The position numbers were made by a program, and so were the translations under genes. This document shows positions 9,697 through 18,802 of a DNA stretch of 64,000 nucleotides, in pieces; position 1 is the first letter of the stretch, and every line of letters begins with the position of its first letter. This stretch comes from Marmoricola sp. OAE513 (GTDB lineage: Bacteria; Actinomycetota; Actinomycetes; Propionibacteriales; Nocardioidaceae): assembly GCF_040546585.1 (NCBI RefSeq), contig NZ_JBEPOC010000001.1, forward strand, positions 992,001 to 1,056,000. Reading direction: 5' to 3'. Under the pieces are notes generated by a model that was given only the letters and a program-made list of their open reading frames with translations, was not told the DNA's origin and searched no databases.

Positions 9697-10452
9697 TCAG
9701 TCCCCGGCGACGGCGTCGTCGTCCGGCTCGTCACCCTTCGCGACGGCGATGAGGCGGTCGTTGACCACCTGGACCAGCTCCTCGATGTCGCCGGGTGCGG
9801 CATCGTCGAGGTCACCGACGGTGATCACGTGGACGTGGTTGTCGATCCGAACGGCAGCGGCCCACAGGCCGAGCGGGTAGGAGCCGTCCGTCGCCGCTAT
9901 CGTGCCGACGGCGGTCAGGTTGACCTGGTCGTCGGTGGAGTCGTCGGTCTTGTCGTCGCTCGTGGTGACCGCGAGCTTGGTGGCCACCCCGTCGGAGTCG
10001 GTGTCGTCGACCGTGGTGCAGTCGGCCATGGCGTCCCGGAAGTCCTCCAGCGCCTCCTTCGCGTCCTCGACCGAGTCGTAGGAGTCGACGGAGCTGGAGA
10101 TCAGCGGGAAGCCGGTCTCCGACCCTGCGGTGAAGTCGCGGACGACGTGGGTCGGAGCGTCCGAGGCGTCGGTGATCGCGTCGAAGCCGTCCAGGCAGCC
10201 GGGCGCACCCGAGGTGTGGTCGGCGTCCTCGTCCAGCGTGAAGCCGTTGTCGCCGAGGTTGCCCAGCGTGAGGAGTGCCTTCTCGGCGTCGGCCGTGCTC
10301 AGCGCCGTCACCTTCGGGGCCTTGTCGGCCTTGTCGGACTTGTCGTCGGACTTCGAGTCCGAGCCGCAGCCGGTCAGCACGGCGCCGAGGACGAGAGCCG
10401 CTGCGGCGCTCGCGGAGAGCCTGGTCAGGGTCGTGGTCATCGTCGTGCTCAC
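9697..10452 (-). CDS. Secreted lipoprotein, paralog of its upstream neighbour
   Basis: This 251-residue protein has a lipoprotein signal with lipobox VLTGC (Cys29), then a Ser/Asp/Lys-rich linker and a domain of about 200 residues with paired cysteines (APGCLDGFD and MADCTTVDD). It is acidic and resembles sensor-type extracellular domains of the PknH-C/LpqQ kind, though I cannot name the family. The GTG start at 10452 overlaps the stop of the upstream paralog (GTGA), so the two are cotranscribed. The exact ligand and role are unknown. Confidence 0.75.
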   Translation of the reverse strand: MSTTMTTTLTRLSASAAAALVLGAVLTGCGSDSKSDDKSDKADKAPKVTALSTADAEKALLTLGNLGDNGFTLDEDADHTSGAPGCLDGFDAITDASDAPTHVVRDFTAGSETGFPLISSSVDSYDSVEDAKEALEDFRDAMADCTTVDDTDSDGVATKLAVTTSDDKTDDSTDDQVNLTAVGTIAATDGSYPLGLWAAAVRIDNHVHVITVGDLDDAAPGDIEELVQVVNDRLIAVAKGDEPDDDAVAGD

Positions 10453-11189
10453 TCCCCCGCGACGACGGACTCGTCGGGCTTCTCGCCCTCGGCGACGGCC
10501 TCGAGGCGGTCGGCGACGACCTGGATCAGCTCGGTGAAGTCGCCCGGGGGCTCCTCGGTCTGCGCAGCCAGGGTGACGATCGAGATGCTGTTGCCCACGC
10601 GGACCGCAGCGAGCTGGAACCCGAACGGCACCTCGCCGCTGGCGTCGGCTCCCGATCCGTAGCCGATCACGTTGATCTGCTCGTCCACGTCGTCGTCGGT
10701 CACCTTGTCGTCGGTGTCGACGGTGAGCTGGTAGCTCACGCCACCGGCATCGGTCTCGTCGATCGCGGTGCAGTCCTTCATGGCCGTGCGGAAGGTCTCG
10801 ACGACCTCCTCGGCGTCCTCGACGGAATCGTAGGACTGGACCTGGCTGGTGATCGCGACGGACTCGTTCGACGAGGTCGCGAAGTCACGGACGGCATCGG
10901 TCGGCGCCTCGGTGTCGTCGGTGAACGGGTCCAGGGCGGACAAGCAGCCCGGGCTCTTCGTGGTGTGGTCGGCGTTCGGGTTCTCCTCGAACTGACCGCC
11001 GAGGTTGTCGACGGTCATCAGCGCGGTGGTGGCCTCGGCCTTGGTCAGCGCGGTGACCTTCGGCGCGGAGTCCTTCGACTCACCCTTGTCCTTCGAGTCG
11101 GAGTCCGATCCGCAGCCGGCGAGGGCGGCCGCGAGGACGAGAGCTGCTGCCGAGGACACGGCGGCGCGTTGGAAGCGGGGGGAACGCAT
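10449..11189 (-). CDS. Secreted lipoprotein, tandem paralog
   Basis: This 246-residue lipoprotein has a clean lipobox ALAGC (Cys26), a charged linker and the same domain pattern as its neighbour: PKVTALTKAEATTAL, SPGCLSALDPF, SYDSVEDAEE and MKDCTAIDE. It is clearly a tandem duplicate of the gene at 9697-10452. It has its own leader of about 135 bases. No catalytic motif is visible. An extracellular binding or sensory role is inferred only from the architecture. Confidence 0.75.
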   Translation of the reverse strand: MRSPRFQRAAVSSAAALVLAAALAGCGSDSDSKDKGESKDSAPKVTALTKAEATTALMTVDNLGGQFEENPNADHTTKSPGCLSALDPFTDDTEAPTDAVRDFATSSNESVAITSQVQSYDSVEDAEEVVETFRTAMKDCTAIDETDAGGVSYQLTVDTDDKVTDDDVDEQINVIGYGSGADASGEVPFGFQLAAVRVGNSISIVTLAAQTEEPPGDFTELIQVVADRLEAVAEGEKPDESVVAGE

Positions 11190-11326
11190 GGGTTGATCCT
11201 CCAGGGCGGTGTGGTGTGCAGCCGTCAGTGAACCGGTCGGCGCTGTTCGAGCACCAGACGGGGAGGAGCCCGGTCCAGTCAGTTCACCGGAGGTGCAACC
11301 TTTTCGCGGGAGGTCGCGTCTATGAC

Positions 11327-11569
11327 CTAATCGCGGGTGCTGGTCTCCGCCGTGGCGTTCTCGGCGGGAACGTCACCGAAAGCTCCGGCGTCGGCGTTGA
11401 GCTTCGCCTTCTTCAGGTGCTTGGTGAGGCTCCAGCCCAGGAAGGCCACCGCGATCGCGAGAGCGATGAAGATCGCGAACGCGCCCCAGCCGGCCTTGAC
11501 GTCGTCCGCGGCAGGGGCCGGGTCCGCCAGCGGGACGAAGCCGACGAGGGTGATGAGCAGGCTGTTCAT
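11327..11569 (-). CDS. Small single-pass membrane protein next to mca
   Basis: This 80-residue protein has two hydrophobic stretches ([15 protein letters not shown] and [20 protein letters not shown]) flanking a short polar segment, then a basic KHLKKAKLN patch and an acidic tail. This suggests one or two membrane passes with a cytosolic tail. Its start overlaps the mca stop by ATGA, so the genes are coupled. A small membrane protein at this site (Rv1083-like) is a recurring actinobacterial neighbour of mca; its function is unknown to me. Confidence 0.75.
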   Translation of the reverse strand: MNSLLITLVGFVPLADPAPAADDVKAGWGAFAIFIALAIAVAFLGWSLTKHLKKAKLNADAGAFGDVPAENATAETSTRD

Positions 11570-12459
11570 GACCCCAGTGTCTCAGGCGTCGGGCGGATCC
11601 CGGCAAAGAGGTCGTCCTCGGGCAGCGATGTCTCCACGTGGCTGGTCACGAGCTCGAAGTCCTCGGTCGGCCAGACCTTCTGCTGGATCTCCATCGGGAT
11701 CTGGAAGAAGAAGCCGTCGGGGTCGATCTGGGTCGCGTGCGCGATCAACGCGCGGTCCCGGACCGGGAAGTAGTCCGCGCACGGCACCTTCGTGGTGACC
11801 CGGGCGTCCCACTCCGGGTCCGGTGCCCACTCCTTGAGCCGCTCACCGAAGAAGGACTCGATGCCGGCGGCTTCGGCGGCCTCGTGCAGCGCGACCGCCT
11901 TGGGGCGGTTGAACCCGTGCGAGTAGTACAGCTTGAGCACCTGCCAGGGCTCGCCCGCGTCCGGGTAACGCGTCGGGTCCGCGGCGGCCTCGAACGCGGC
12001 CACCGAGATCTCGTGGCACTTGATGTGGTCGGGGTGCGGGTAGCCGCCCTTCTCGTCGTACGTGGTCATCACGTGCGGCCGGAAGGACCTAATCAGGCGG
12101 ACCAGCGGTTCGGTGGCTTCCTCGAGCGGGACCAGTCCGAAGCAACCCTCCGGCAGCGGCGGCTTCGGGTCTCCCTCGGGCCACCCGGAGTCGACGAAGC
12201 CCAGCCAGTCCTGCGAGACGCCGAGGATCTCGCGGGCAGCGTCCATCTCGGCGCGGCGGATCTCCGCAATGTTCTCGAGCACGTCCGGGCGGTCCATGTT
12301 GGGGTTCAGCACCGATCCGCGCTCACCGCCGGTGCAGGTCACGACGTGCACGTCGACACCCCGGTCGACGTACATCGCGGTGCTCGCGGCGCCCTTGCTG
12401 GACTCGTCGTCAGGGTGGGCGTGCACGTGCATCAGCCGGAGGCCGGCAAGGTCAGACAT
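11566..12459 (-). CDS. mca: Mycothiol S-conjugate amidase
   Basis: This roughly 297-residue zinc amidase cleaves mycothiol S-conjugates in detoxification, releasing mercapturic acids. The PIG-L/LmbE signature AHPDDES, the TGGERG block and [11 protein letters not shown], which supply zinc ligands, are all present. The upstream ATG (12468) lies inside a TAGGAT -10 element. The ATG at 12459 sits 7 bases after that hexamer and aligns with the usual MSDL/MSEL start, so I place the start there as leaderless. It implies a mycothiol-producing actinobacterium. Confidence 0.93.
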   Translation of the reverse strand: MSDLAGLRLMHVHAHPDDESSKGAASTAMYVDRGVDVHVVTCTGGERGSVLNPNMDRPDVLENIAEIRRAEMDAAREILGVSQDWLGFVDSGWPEGDPKPPLPEGCFGLVPLEEATEPLVRLIRSFRPHVMTTYDEKGGYPHPDHIKCHEISVAAFEAAADPTRYPDAGEPWQVLKLYYSHGFNRPKAVALHEAAEAAGIESFFGERLKEWAPDPEWDARVTTKVPCADYFPVRDRALIAHATQIDPDGFFFQIPMEIQQKVWPTEDFELVTSHVETSLPEDDLFAGIRPTPETLGS

Positions 12460-12482
12460 GGGTTCCATCCTAAAGTGGTGCC

Positions 12483-12866
12483 GTGAGCGACCTTCAGCAG
12501 CGGTACGGAACGCCGAGCAAGTCCCGGCGAACGACGCTCCTCGTTGTATCGACGGCGCTGGCTGCGTTATTCCTCGGCTGGTTGACCTGGGTGATCGCGT
12601 TCCGCAGCGACCCCGCCATCGAGGCCGAGCTGGTCTCCTACGAGGTCGTCGACGCGCACGAGGTCCGGATCCGGGTCGAGTCGAAGTTCCGCGACGACTC
12701 GGTCACCGGCAGCTGCTTGTTCCGGGCGACCGCGCGCGACCACACGATCGTCGGCGACATCAACCTCTCGGTGGCCGAGCTCCGAGCCGCTGGGAACGGC
12801 TGGATCCCGGTGAAGACCTTCGACCGGGCCACCACGGTCGAGCGCGTCAGCTGCACCGAGCACTGA
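12483..12866 (+). CDS. DUF4307 single-pass membrane protein
   Basis: This 127-residue protein opens [11 protein letters not shown], the family start. One membrane segment ([22 protein letters not shown]) follows, then an extracytoplasmic beta-rich domain with a Cys pair (SCLFRA and VSCTEH). It diverges from mca across about 23 bases. A TAAAGT element ends 6 bases before the GTG, suggesting a leaderless mRNA. It corresponds to the Rv1081c position between mca and greA in M. tuberculosis. Function is unknown. Confidence 0.82.
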   Translation: MSDLQQRYGTPSKSRRTTLLVVSTALAALFLGWLTWVIAFRSDPAIEAELVSYEVVDAHEVRIRVESKFRDDSVTGSCLFRATARDHTIVGDINLSVAELRAAGNGWIPVKTFDRATTVERVSCTEH

Positions 12867-12951
12867 CCGCCTCCCGCACGGAGAAGCGCGGGTCAGGTCC
12901 GGTTGCTAGGCTTGTCGCTTCCCCAGATCCATCTTCGGAGGAGCAGCACCC

Positions 12952-13449
12952 ATGACTCAGGCTGATGAGCGCGACGGCGTCTGGCTGACGCAGTCCAAGT
13001 TCGACGAGCTGACCGCGGAGCTCGAGGAGCTGCGCGGCCCCGGTCGGACCGCCGTCGTCGAGAAGGTGAGCCAGGCCCGCGACGAGGGCGACCTCAAGGA
13101 GAACGGCGGCTACCACGCCGCCCGCGAGGAGCTCGGCAAGCTCGACGGCAGGATCGCTCAGCTCGTGGAGATGCTCAAGAACGCACGGGTCGGCGAGAAG
13201 CCGGCCGACGACGGTGTCGTCGAGCCGGGGATGCTCGTGACGATCCGCTTCGTCGGCGACTCCGACACCGAGGAGTTCCTGCTCGGCGCCCGCGAGATGG
13301 CCGGCGAGGGCGTGCAGGTCTACTCGCCGCAGTCGCCGATGGGCGAGGCCATCAACGGTCACAAGAAGGGCGAGACGGTCACCTACACCGCGCCCAACGG
13401 CAAGGAACTCCAGATCGAGATCGTCGAAGCCGTCCCCTACGACGGGTGA
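12952..13449 (+). CDS. greA: Transcription elongation factor GreA
   Basis: This 165-residue factor rescues backtracked RNA polymerase by stimulating transcript cleavage. The N-terminal coiled coil carries the acidic tip motif ARDEGDLKENGGYHAAREE, and the C-terminal FKBP-like domain ends YSPQSPMGEAINGHKKGETV. It has a good GGAGG site and a TAGGCT -10 about 45 bases upstream. The location beside DUF4307 and mca is conserved in actinobacteria. Confidence 0.95.
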   Translation: MTQADERDGVWLTQSKFDELTAELEELRGPGRTAVVEKVSQARDEGDLKENGGYHAAREELGKLDGRIAQLVEMLKNARVGEKPADDGVVEPGMLVTIRFVGDSDTEEFLLGAREMAGEGVQVYSPQSPMGEAINGHKKGETVTYTAPNGKELQIEIVEAVPYDG

Positions 13450-13464
13450 TCTGAGACGCGCAGC

Positions 13465-13507
13465 TCCGGTCGTCGAGCTCGCCTCCGGTCGTCGAGCTTG
13501 CCGAGAC
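13465..13507. repeat. Two tandem copies of a dispersed CGGTCGTCGAGCTTGCC-type repeat
   Basis: TCCGGTCGTCGAGCTCGCC and TCCGGTCGTCGAGCTTGCC occur in tandem between convergent greA and ilvA, the second followed by GAGACGCCTCGACC. The same core is found inside the GH2 gene and twice inside mfd. GGTCGTCGAG and CTCGACC can pair, so it may act as a bidirectional terminator here. Confidence 0.65.
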
Positions 13508-13527
13508 GCCTCGACCGACCCGCAGAC

Positions 13528-14742
13528 TCAGCTGACCGCAGTCACCCGGTAGCCGTGCTCGCGCAGCTGTGCGAGCACGGCTTCTGCGTGCTTGGGGCCG
13601 CGCGTCTCGAGCTGCACGTGCACCTCGACCTCGTCGACGCCCAGGTTCCCGGACGTGCGCTCGTGGGCGACCTCGAGGACGTTGGCGCCCTGATCGGCCA
13701 GCTGCCCCAGCAGAGTCGCCAGCCCGCCGGGGCGGTCCGGGATCCGTACGGCGACGTTGAGGTAGCGCCCGGCCGCGGCCAGACCGTGCTGGATCAGCTT
13801 GGCCAGCAGCAGCGGGTCGACGTTGCCGCCCGAGAGCACCGCGACGACCGGGCCGTCGAAGGCCGCGGGCTGGTCGAGCAGCGCTGCCACCGCGACCGCG
13901 CCGGCCGGCTCGACGACCAGCTTGGCGCGCTCGAGCAGGAGCACCAGCGCGCGTGAGATGGACTCCTCGGAGACCGTGACGACCTGGTCGACGTACTGGT
14001 CGATCGCAGCGAACGGCACTGCTCCGGGCCGCGCCACCGCGATGCCGTCGGCCATGGTCGTCATCGTCGTCAGCGCGATCGGGTTGCCGGCCGCCAGCGA
14101 GGCCGGGTACGCCGCGGCACCCTCGGCCTGGACTCCGACGACCCGGACGTCGGGGCGACGCAGCTTGATCGCGGTCGCGATGCCGGCGATCAGACCACCG
14201 CCGCCGGTAGGGACCAGGACCGTCGCGGCCTCCGGAGCCTGGTCGAGGATCTCCAGGCCGCAGGTCGCCTGACCGGTGACGATGTCGCAATGGTCGAAGG
14301 GGTGGATCAGCACCGCACCCGTCGACGCGGCGTACTCCCCTGCGGCGACCAGTGCCTCGTCGACCGAGGATCCGTGGAAGACGACCTCGGCGCCGTACCC
14401 GCGGGTCGCGTTGAGCTTGGGGATCGGCGCACCCTCGGGCATGAAGACGGTCGCCGGCAGGCCGAGCATCCGGGCGGCGAGCGCGACCCCCTGCGCGTGG
14501 TTGCCCGCGGACGCCGCGACGACACCGTGGGCGCGCTCGGCGTCACTGAGGTTCGCCATCCGCAGGTAGGCACCGCGGATCTTGAACGAGCCGGTGCGCT
14601 GGAGGTTCTCGCACTTCAGGAGCACCGGGCCGCCGACGATCTCGGAGAGCCAGCGGGACTCCTGCATCGGCGTGACCACCGCGACGTCGGCCAGCAACGT
14701 CGCGGCGGCTTCGATCTCCTCGAGGCCGATCGGCTCGGTCAT
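13528..14742 (-). CDS. ilvA: Threonine ammonia-lyase
   Basis: This 404-residue PLP enzyme deaminates threonine to 2-oxobutanoate for isoleucine synthesis or threonine breakdown. The PLP lysine motif SFKIRGAYLRM is at about residues 52-62, with the SAGNHAQGVA and PTGGGGLIAG phosphate-binding loops. A single C-terminal ACT-like domain (about 325-404, RIPDRPGGLATLLGQL) makes it the shorter, actinobacterial or catabolic type rather than the two-ACT-domain biosynthetic form. Its start overlaps the transporter stop (ATGA), ending the metB operon. Confidence 0.93.
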   Translation of the reverse strand: MTEPIGLEEIEAAATLLADVAVVTPMQESRWLSEIVGGPVLLKCENLQRTGSFKIRGAYLRMANLSDAERAHGVVAASAGNHAQGVALAARMLGLPATVFMPEGAPIPKLNATRGYGAEVVFHGSSVDEALVAAGEYAASTGAVLIHPFDHCDIVTGQATCGLEILDQAPEAATVLVPTGGGGLIAGIATAIKLRRPDVRVVGVQAEGAAAYPASLAAGNPIALTTMTTMADGIAVARPGAVPFAAIDQYVDQVVTVSEESISRALVLLLERAKLVVEPAGAVAVAALLDQPAAFDGPVVAVLSGGNVDPLLLAKLIQHGLAAAGRYLNVAVRIPDRPGGLATLLGQLADQGANVLEVAHERTSGNLGVDEVEVHVQLETRGPKHAEAVLAQLREHGYRVTAVS

Positions 14743-16031
14743 CCCTCGTCCCCGACGCGCCCGTCGTCAGGCTCCTCGGGGTCGCGCTCGGCCAGGTCGG
14801 CCGCCGCTGCCGCAGCGAGCTCGGGGTCCGGGTCGGGGTCCTCGACCGCCGACTGCTCGGCGTCGTCGCCGATGTCGGTGTACGAGGCCAGGTGCTGGGC
14901 CACCGCGTTCAGCGCCGCCACCAGCGGTACGGCGATCAGGGCGCCCGCGATGCCCGCAACGACGACGCCGACGCCGATCGCCAGGATCACGCCGAGCGGG
15001 TGCACCGAGACCCAGCGCCCCATCAGGAACGGCTGCAACACGTGCGCCTCGATCTGCTGGACCAGCACGACGCCCGCGAGCATCAGGAGTGCGACCACGG
15101 GGCCGTGGGCGACCAGTGCCACCAGGACCGCGACGGTGCCGGACAGGAAGGCGCCGATCATGGGCACGAAAGCACCGAGGAACACCAGGACGCCGATCGC
15201 GCTGACCAGCGGGACCCCGAGGATCCAGGCGATCAGCATGATGCCGATGGCGTCGGTCGCCGCGACGATGACCGTCGCGCGCACGAACTGCGTCAGCGAG
15301 TGCCAGGCGACCCTGCCCGAGGAGTCGGCCCTCGCACGGGCGGCGCGCGGGAAGAGCCGGACGACCCACGCCCAGATCAGCGAGCCGTCGGCGAGGAAGA
15401 AGTAGGTGGAGAACAGGATGATGAAGAACGCGGCGATGACGTGCCCGACGGCGACGCCGAGCTCGGTGACCCGACCGACGACGTCGTTGCCCTGCTCGGA
15501 GATGAAGTCCTGGGCCTTGCCGATCCACTCGTTGATCTGCGAGTCGCTGGCGTGCAGCGGGCCCGTGCGCAGCCACTGCTCGACCTCGTCCAGACCCCCC
15601 ACCACCTTGTCGCCGAGCTGGTCGACGGAGCTGGCGACCTGCTGGCCGACGAAGGCGAGGAGCAGCGCGACGGCCGCGATGCCGGTGACGACGACGATCA
15701 GCGCAGCGAGCTTGCGCCGGATGCCGATCCGTTCGAGCAGACTGACCAGCGGGGCGGCCAGGGCTGCGAGCAGCAGCGCGATGATCACCGGGAAGACGAT
15801 CACCGCGAGGAAGCTCAGGGTGTAGAGGATGACCCCCAGGGCACCGACGATGACCAGGAAGCGCCACGACCACGCGGCGGCCAGGTCGTAGGCCCACGGG
15901 ACCTCGGCGTGGCTGAAGTTGGAGGTGCCGGTCGTGATGACCGGGACGGGCTCCTCCTCGCGACGGCGGAGCGCGGCGCGCTGCTGCGCCAGACGGTGCC
16001 GGATGCGTTCGGTGCGGGATTCCTCGCTCAT
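14739..16031 (-). CDS. AI-2E transporter family (PerM-like) membrane protein
   Basis: This 430-residue protein has a basic N-terminus, seven to eight membrane segments and the AI-2E/PerM pattern: FLAVIVFPVIIALLLAAL, GSLIWAWVVRLFPRAARARA, and the pore-region QQIEAHVLQPFLMGRWVSVHPLGV motif. The C-terminal tail is acidic. Family members export small molecules or ions; the substrate is not predictable here. It lies 1 base after DUF202 and overlaps ilvA, so it is cotranscribed with metB and ilvA. Confidence 0.88.
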   Translation of the reverse strand: MSEESRTERIRHRLAQQRAALRRREEEPVPVITTGTSNFSHAEVPWAYDLAAAWSWRFLVIVGALGVILYTLSFLAVIVFPVIIALLLAALAAPLVSLLERIGIRRKLAALIVVVTGIAAVALLLAFVGQQVASSVDQLGDKVVGGLDEVEQWLRTGPLHASDSQINEWIGKAQDFISEQGNDVVGRVTELGVAVGHVIAAFFIILFSTYFFLADGSLIWAWVVRLFPRAARARADSSGRVAWHSLTQFVRATVIVAATDAIGIMLIAWILGVPLVSAIGVLVFLGAFVPMIGAFLSGTVAVLVALVAHGPVVALLMLAGVVLVQQIEAHVLQPFLMGRWVSVHPLGVILAIGVGVVVAGIAGALIAVPLVAALNAVAQHLASYTDIGDDAEQSAVEDPDPDPELAAAAAADLAERDPEEPDDGRVGDEG

Positions 16032-16032
16032 C

Positions 16033-16359
16033 TCACCCTGCCTTGGTGACGACCATGACCACCGACAGTGCCACAGCTCCCGCGAGCGTGCCCGTCAGGA
16101 TCAGCGGGACCAGCGACGTCGGGATGCGTTCGCCGCTGTCGATCGCCTTGTTCACACCCCGGTAGCGCAGGTGCCCACCGACGGCAGCGACCGCACCGGC
16201 GGCGACCAGGACGAGACAGAGGACCAGCAGGAGGACGCCGTTGTCGAGGAAGTGCGCGAAACCGACGGCCGCCACGACCAGGGCGATCGCCGTGCGCTGG
16301 TAGGCGAGCAGGGTGCGTTCGCTGGCGAGCGCGAATCTCGGGTCGTGGTCCTCATCCAC
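16033..16359 (-). CDS. DUF202 family membrane protein
   Basis: This 108-residue protein has three hydrophobic helices and the family signature RFALASERTLLAYQRTAIAL at the start. Another member of the family is E. coli YidH; no biochemical role is established. It overlaps the metB 3' end by 8 bases and abuts the PerM-like gene, indicating tight cotranscription. Confidence 0.85.
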   Translation of the reverse strand: MDEDHDPRFALASERTLLAYQRTAIALVVAAVGFAHFLDNGVLLLVLCLVLVAAGAVAAVGGHLRYRGVNKAIDSGERIPTSLVPLILTGTLAGAVALSVVMVVTKAG

Positions 16360-17524
16360 GGCCGGGCTCCAGTGCTCGCTCCAGGTCGGCGACCAGGTCC
16401 TCGGCGGTCTCGATCCCGACGCTGAGCCGGATCAGGTCCGGCGGCACCTCGAGGTCGGTGCCGGCGACGCTGGCGTGGGTCATCCGACCGGGGTGCTCGA
16501 TCAGCGACTCGACGCCGCCGAGCGACTCCCCGAGCGTGAACACCTCGGTCCGGTCGCACACGTCGAGCGCGTGCTCCTCGCCACCGGTGACGCGGAACGA
16601 GACGATCCCGCCGTACCGCTTCATCTGCCGGCTGGCCACCTCGTGACCGGGGTGGCTCTCCAGGCCCGGGTAGATGACCTCGGCGACTTGCGGGTGCCCG
16701 ACGAGGAAGTCGACCACCTTCTCGGCGTTGTCGCAGTGCCGGTCCATCCGGACGGCGAGCGTCTTGAGACCGCGGTGGGTCAGGAATGCGTCGAACGGGC
16801 CCGGGACCGCGCCCATCGCGTTCTGGTGGAAGCCGACCTTGTCGGCGACCTCGAGGCCGCGCACGACGAGTGCTCCCCCGACGACGTCGGAGTGGCCGCC
16901 GCAGTACTTGGTGGTCGAGTGCACGACGACGTCGGCTCCGAGCGTCAGTGGCTGTTGCAGGTACGGCGACGCGAACGTGTTGTCGACGACCAGCAGGGCG
17001 CCCGCCTGGTGCGCGATCGCGGCCAGCGCCTCGATGTCGCCGATGTTGAGCAGCGGGTTGGTCGGCGTCTCGATCCACACCAGCTTGGTCTTCCCGGGCC
17101 GGATCGCCGCTCGTACGGCGTCCAGGTCGGAGACCGCCGCCGGGCTGTGCTCGAGCCCCCACGGACCGCCGACCTTGTCGATCAGGCGGAACGTTCCGCC
17201 GTACGCGTCGTCGGGGATCACCAGGTGGTCGCCGGGCCGGGTCAACGACCGCAGCAGCGTGTCCTCGGCAGCCAGGCCGGAGGCGAAGGCGAACGCGCGG
17301 TCTCCCTCCTCCAGGGCCGCGAGGTTGCCCTCGAGCGCGGTCCGCGTCGGGTTGCCGGAGCGGCTGTACTCGTAGCCGCCGCGCAGCCCGCCGACCCCGT
17401 CCTGCTTGTAGGTGCTGGTCGCGTAGATGGGCGGGATGACCGCCCCGGTCGTCGGGTCGGGGTCGTAGCCGGCGTGGATCGCACGCGTCTCGAACCCGGA
17501 CTTCTGGGAGTGCTCTTGGCTCAC
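16352..17524 (-). CDS. metB: Cystathionine gamma-synthase
   Basis: This 390-residue trans-sulfuration enzyme uses PLP to join cysteine with an activated homoserine. The PLP lysine is in HSTTKYCGGHSD (about 206-217). The motifs GYEYSRSGNPTR and VWIETPTNPLL and the C-terminal RLSVGIET are all present. Starting GTG, it is the first gene of a four-gene operon (metB, DUF202, PerM-like, ilvA). Cbs lies about 17 kb away, so forward and reverse trans-sulfuration may coexist. A cystathionine gamma-lyase or dual activity cannot be excluded from sequence alone. M. tuberculosis metB (Rv1079) has the same neighbourhood. Confidence 0.9.
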   Translation of the reverse strand: MSQEHSQKSGFETRAIHAGYDPDPTTGAVIPPIYATSTYKQDGVGGLRGGYEYSRSGNPTRTALEGNLAALEEGDRAFAFASGLAAEDTLLRSLTRPGDHLVIPDDAYGGTFRLIDKVGGPWGLEHSPAAVSDLDAVRAAIRPGKTKLVWIETPTNPLLNIGDIEALAAIAHQAGALLVVDNTFASPYLQQPLTLGADVVVHSTTKYCGGHSDVVGGALVVRGLEVADKVGFHQNAMGAVPGPFDAFLTHRGLKTLAVRMDRHCDNAEKVVDFLVGHPQVAEVIYPGLESHPGHEVASRQMKRYGGIVSFRVTGGEEHALDVCDRTEVFTLGESLGGVESLIEHPGRMTHASVAGTDLEVPPDLIRLSVGIETAEDLVADLERALEPGRG

Positions 17525-17540
17525 GGACCGAGCCTAGTAC

Positions 17541-17942
17541 TCAGCCTTCGTAGTCCAGGTCCAGGTGGTGCGACCCGTCCGCCTCGACCCGCAGGGCTCC
17601 GGTGCCCGTCAACCCCTCGAGGTCGCCCGTGCCGGTGCCCGGAACGATGACGACGACCTCGTGCTGGCGCTCGTTGCCGCCGTACGTGGTGGCGGTGTGC
17701 GCGATGTTCAGCGTGCCCCTGCGGCCGTCGATCGAGCCCTCGAAGGACTCCATCGCGACGTAGGTGCCGATCTCGGCGACCTGGTCGAACGCCGCGGTGA
17801 ACAGGGTCGTCGAGATGCCTTGGATGCGTCCGCTGAACTCCTTGACCATCCGCGCAACCGTGACCGGCGCCCCGGTCTCGATCACGCCGGTCAGCTCGGT
17901 GGGCTCGAACGAGGTGACGGTGAAGGTTGAAGTCGTCTGCAC
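17541..17942 (-). CDS. DUF3224 domain protein
   Basis: This 133-residue protein opens MQTTSTFTVTSFEPTEL and contains the DUF3224 landmarks SGRIQGIS and MESFEGSIDGRRGTL, ending LRVEADGSHHLDLDYE. It resembles allene-oxide-cyclase-barrel-like proteins; function is unknown. The GTG start at 17942 is chosen over longer frames because TAGTCT lies 7 bases upstream (leaderless pattern). It sits between metB and divergent msrA. Confidence 0.82.
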   Translation of the reverse strand: MQTTSTFTVTSFEPTELTGVIETGAPVTVARMVKEFSGRIQGISTTLFTAAFDQVAEIGTYVAMESFEGSIDGRRGTLNIAHTATTYGGNERQHEVVVIVPGTGTGDLEGLTGTGALRVEADGSHHLDLDYEG

Positions 17943-18015
17943 ACCCGTCAGACTAGGGAACAGCACCGACAGCGCGACGGTTGTACGAGGTGCCCCTTCG
18001 ACCAAGGAGTCGCCC

Positions 18016-18666
18016 ATGTTGTTCAACAAGTACAAGAACGAGATCGTCGCGCCGGAGAACGCCCTCGTGGGTCGCCCCGACCGCCCCTTCGCCATTGCCG
18101 AGAAGCACCGTGTCCTCGACGCGCCCGTGGTCACCGACGAGGTGCCCGACGGTCTCGAGGTAGCACTGTTCGGCCTCGGCTGCTTCTGGGGAGCCGAGGA
18201 GATCTTCTGGCAGATCGACGGTGTCTGGTCGACCTCGGTCGGGTACGCCGGCGGGACCACGCCGAACCCGACGTACGAGGAGGTCTGCTCCGGCAAGACC
18301 GGCCACACCGAGGCCGTGCGGGTCGTCTTCGACCCCGCCAAGGTGTCGTACGCCGATCTCGTCGCCGCCTTCTACGAGGTGCACGACCCGACCCAGGGCA
18401 TGCGCCAGGGCAACGACGTCGGCACGCAGTACCGCTCGGCGATCTACACCTACTCCGAGGAGCAGGCACAGATCGCCAAGGAGGTCACCGAGCGCTACCA
18501 GCCGGAGCTGACCAAGCGCGGCTACCCGCTGATCACGACGGAGATCAAGCCGGCCTCGGGGACGCCGTACTTCTACGCGGAGGATCACCACCAGCAGTAC
18601 CTGATCAAGAACCCGTTCGGGTACCGGTGCCACAGCGCCACGGGGATCAAGGTCCCCCGGGGCTGA
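18016..18666 (+). CDS. msrA: Peptide methionine sulfoxide reductase MsrA
   Basis: This 216-residue repair enzyme reduces methionine-S-sulfoxide. The catalytic GCFWG motif is at Cys56 and the C-terminal EDHHQQYLIKNPFGYRCHSATG region supplies a resolving Cys. The extended N-terminus (MLFNKYKNEIVAPENAL) is typical of the long MsrA form. AAGGAG precedes the ATG. The last 85 bases of the gene are partly repeated downstream at 19150-19248 and 20681-20724, which suggests repeated insertions or recombination at this gene's 3' end. Confidence 0.95.
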   Translation: MLFNKYKNEIVAPENALVGRPDRPFAIAEKHRVLDAPVVTDEVPDGLEVALFGLGCFWGAEEIFWQIDGVWSTSVGYAGGTTPNPTYEEVCSGKTGHTEAVRVVFDPAKVSYADLVAAFYEVHDPTQGMRQGNDVGTQYRSAIYTYSEEQAQIAKEVTERYQPELTKRGYPLITTEIKPASGTPYFYAEDHHQQYLIKNPFGYRCHSATGIKVPRG

Positions 18667-18682
18667 GCGTTTCGCTCGACAG

Positions 18683-18731
18683 GCACAACCGGCCCCAGCC
18701 GGCTCGCAAGGGCCGCCTGGGGCTGTTGTGC
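18683..18731 (+). terminator. Strong hairpin terminator of msrA
   Basis: GCACAACCGGCCCCAG and CTGGGGCTGTTGTGC pair over about 15 bp with one small bulge around an 18-base loop that itself has a short stem. It begins 16 bases after the msrA stop. No long T-tract follows. Confidence 0.8.
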
Positions 18732-18802
18732 ATGTTCAGCCGTGCGCAGTGATGTACGACTCGAGTCCTGGCAGTACGCCGTGGTGAGGCAGACCGTGAG
18801 AC

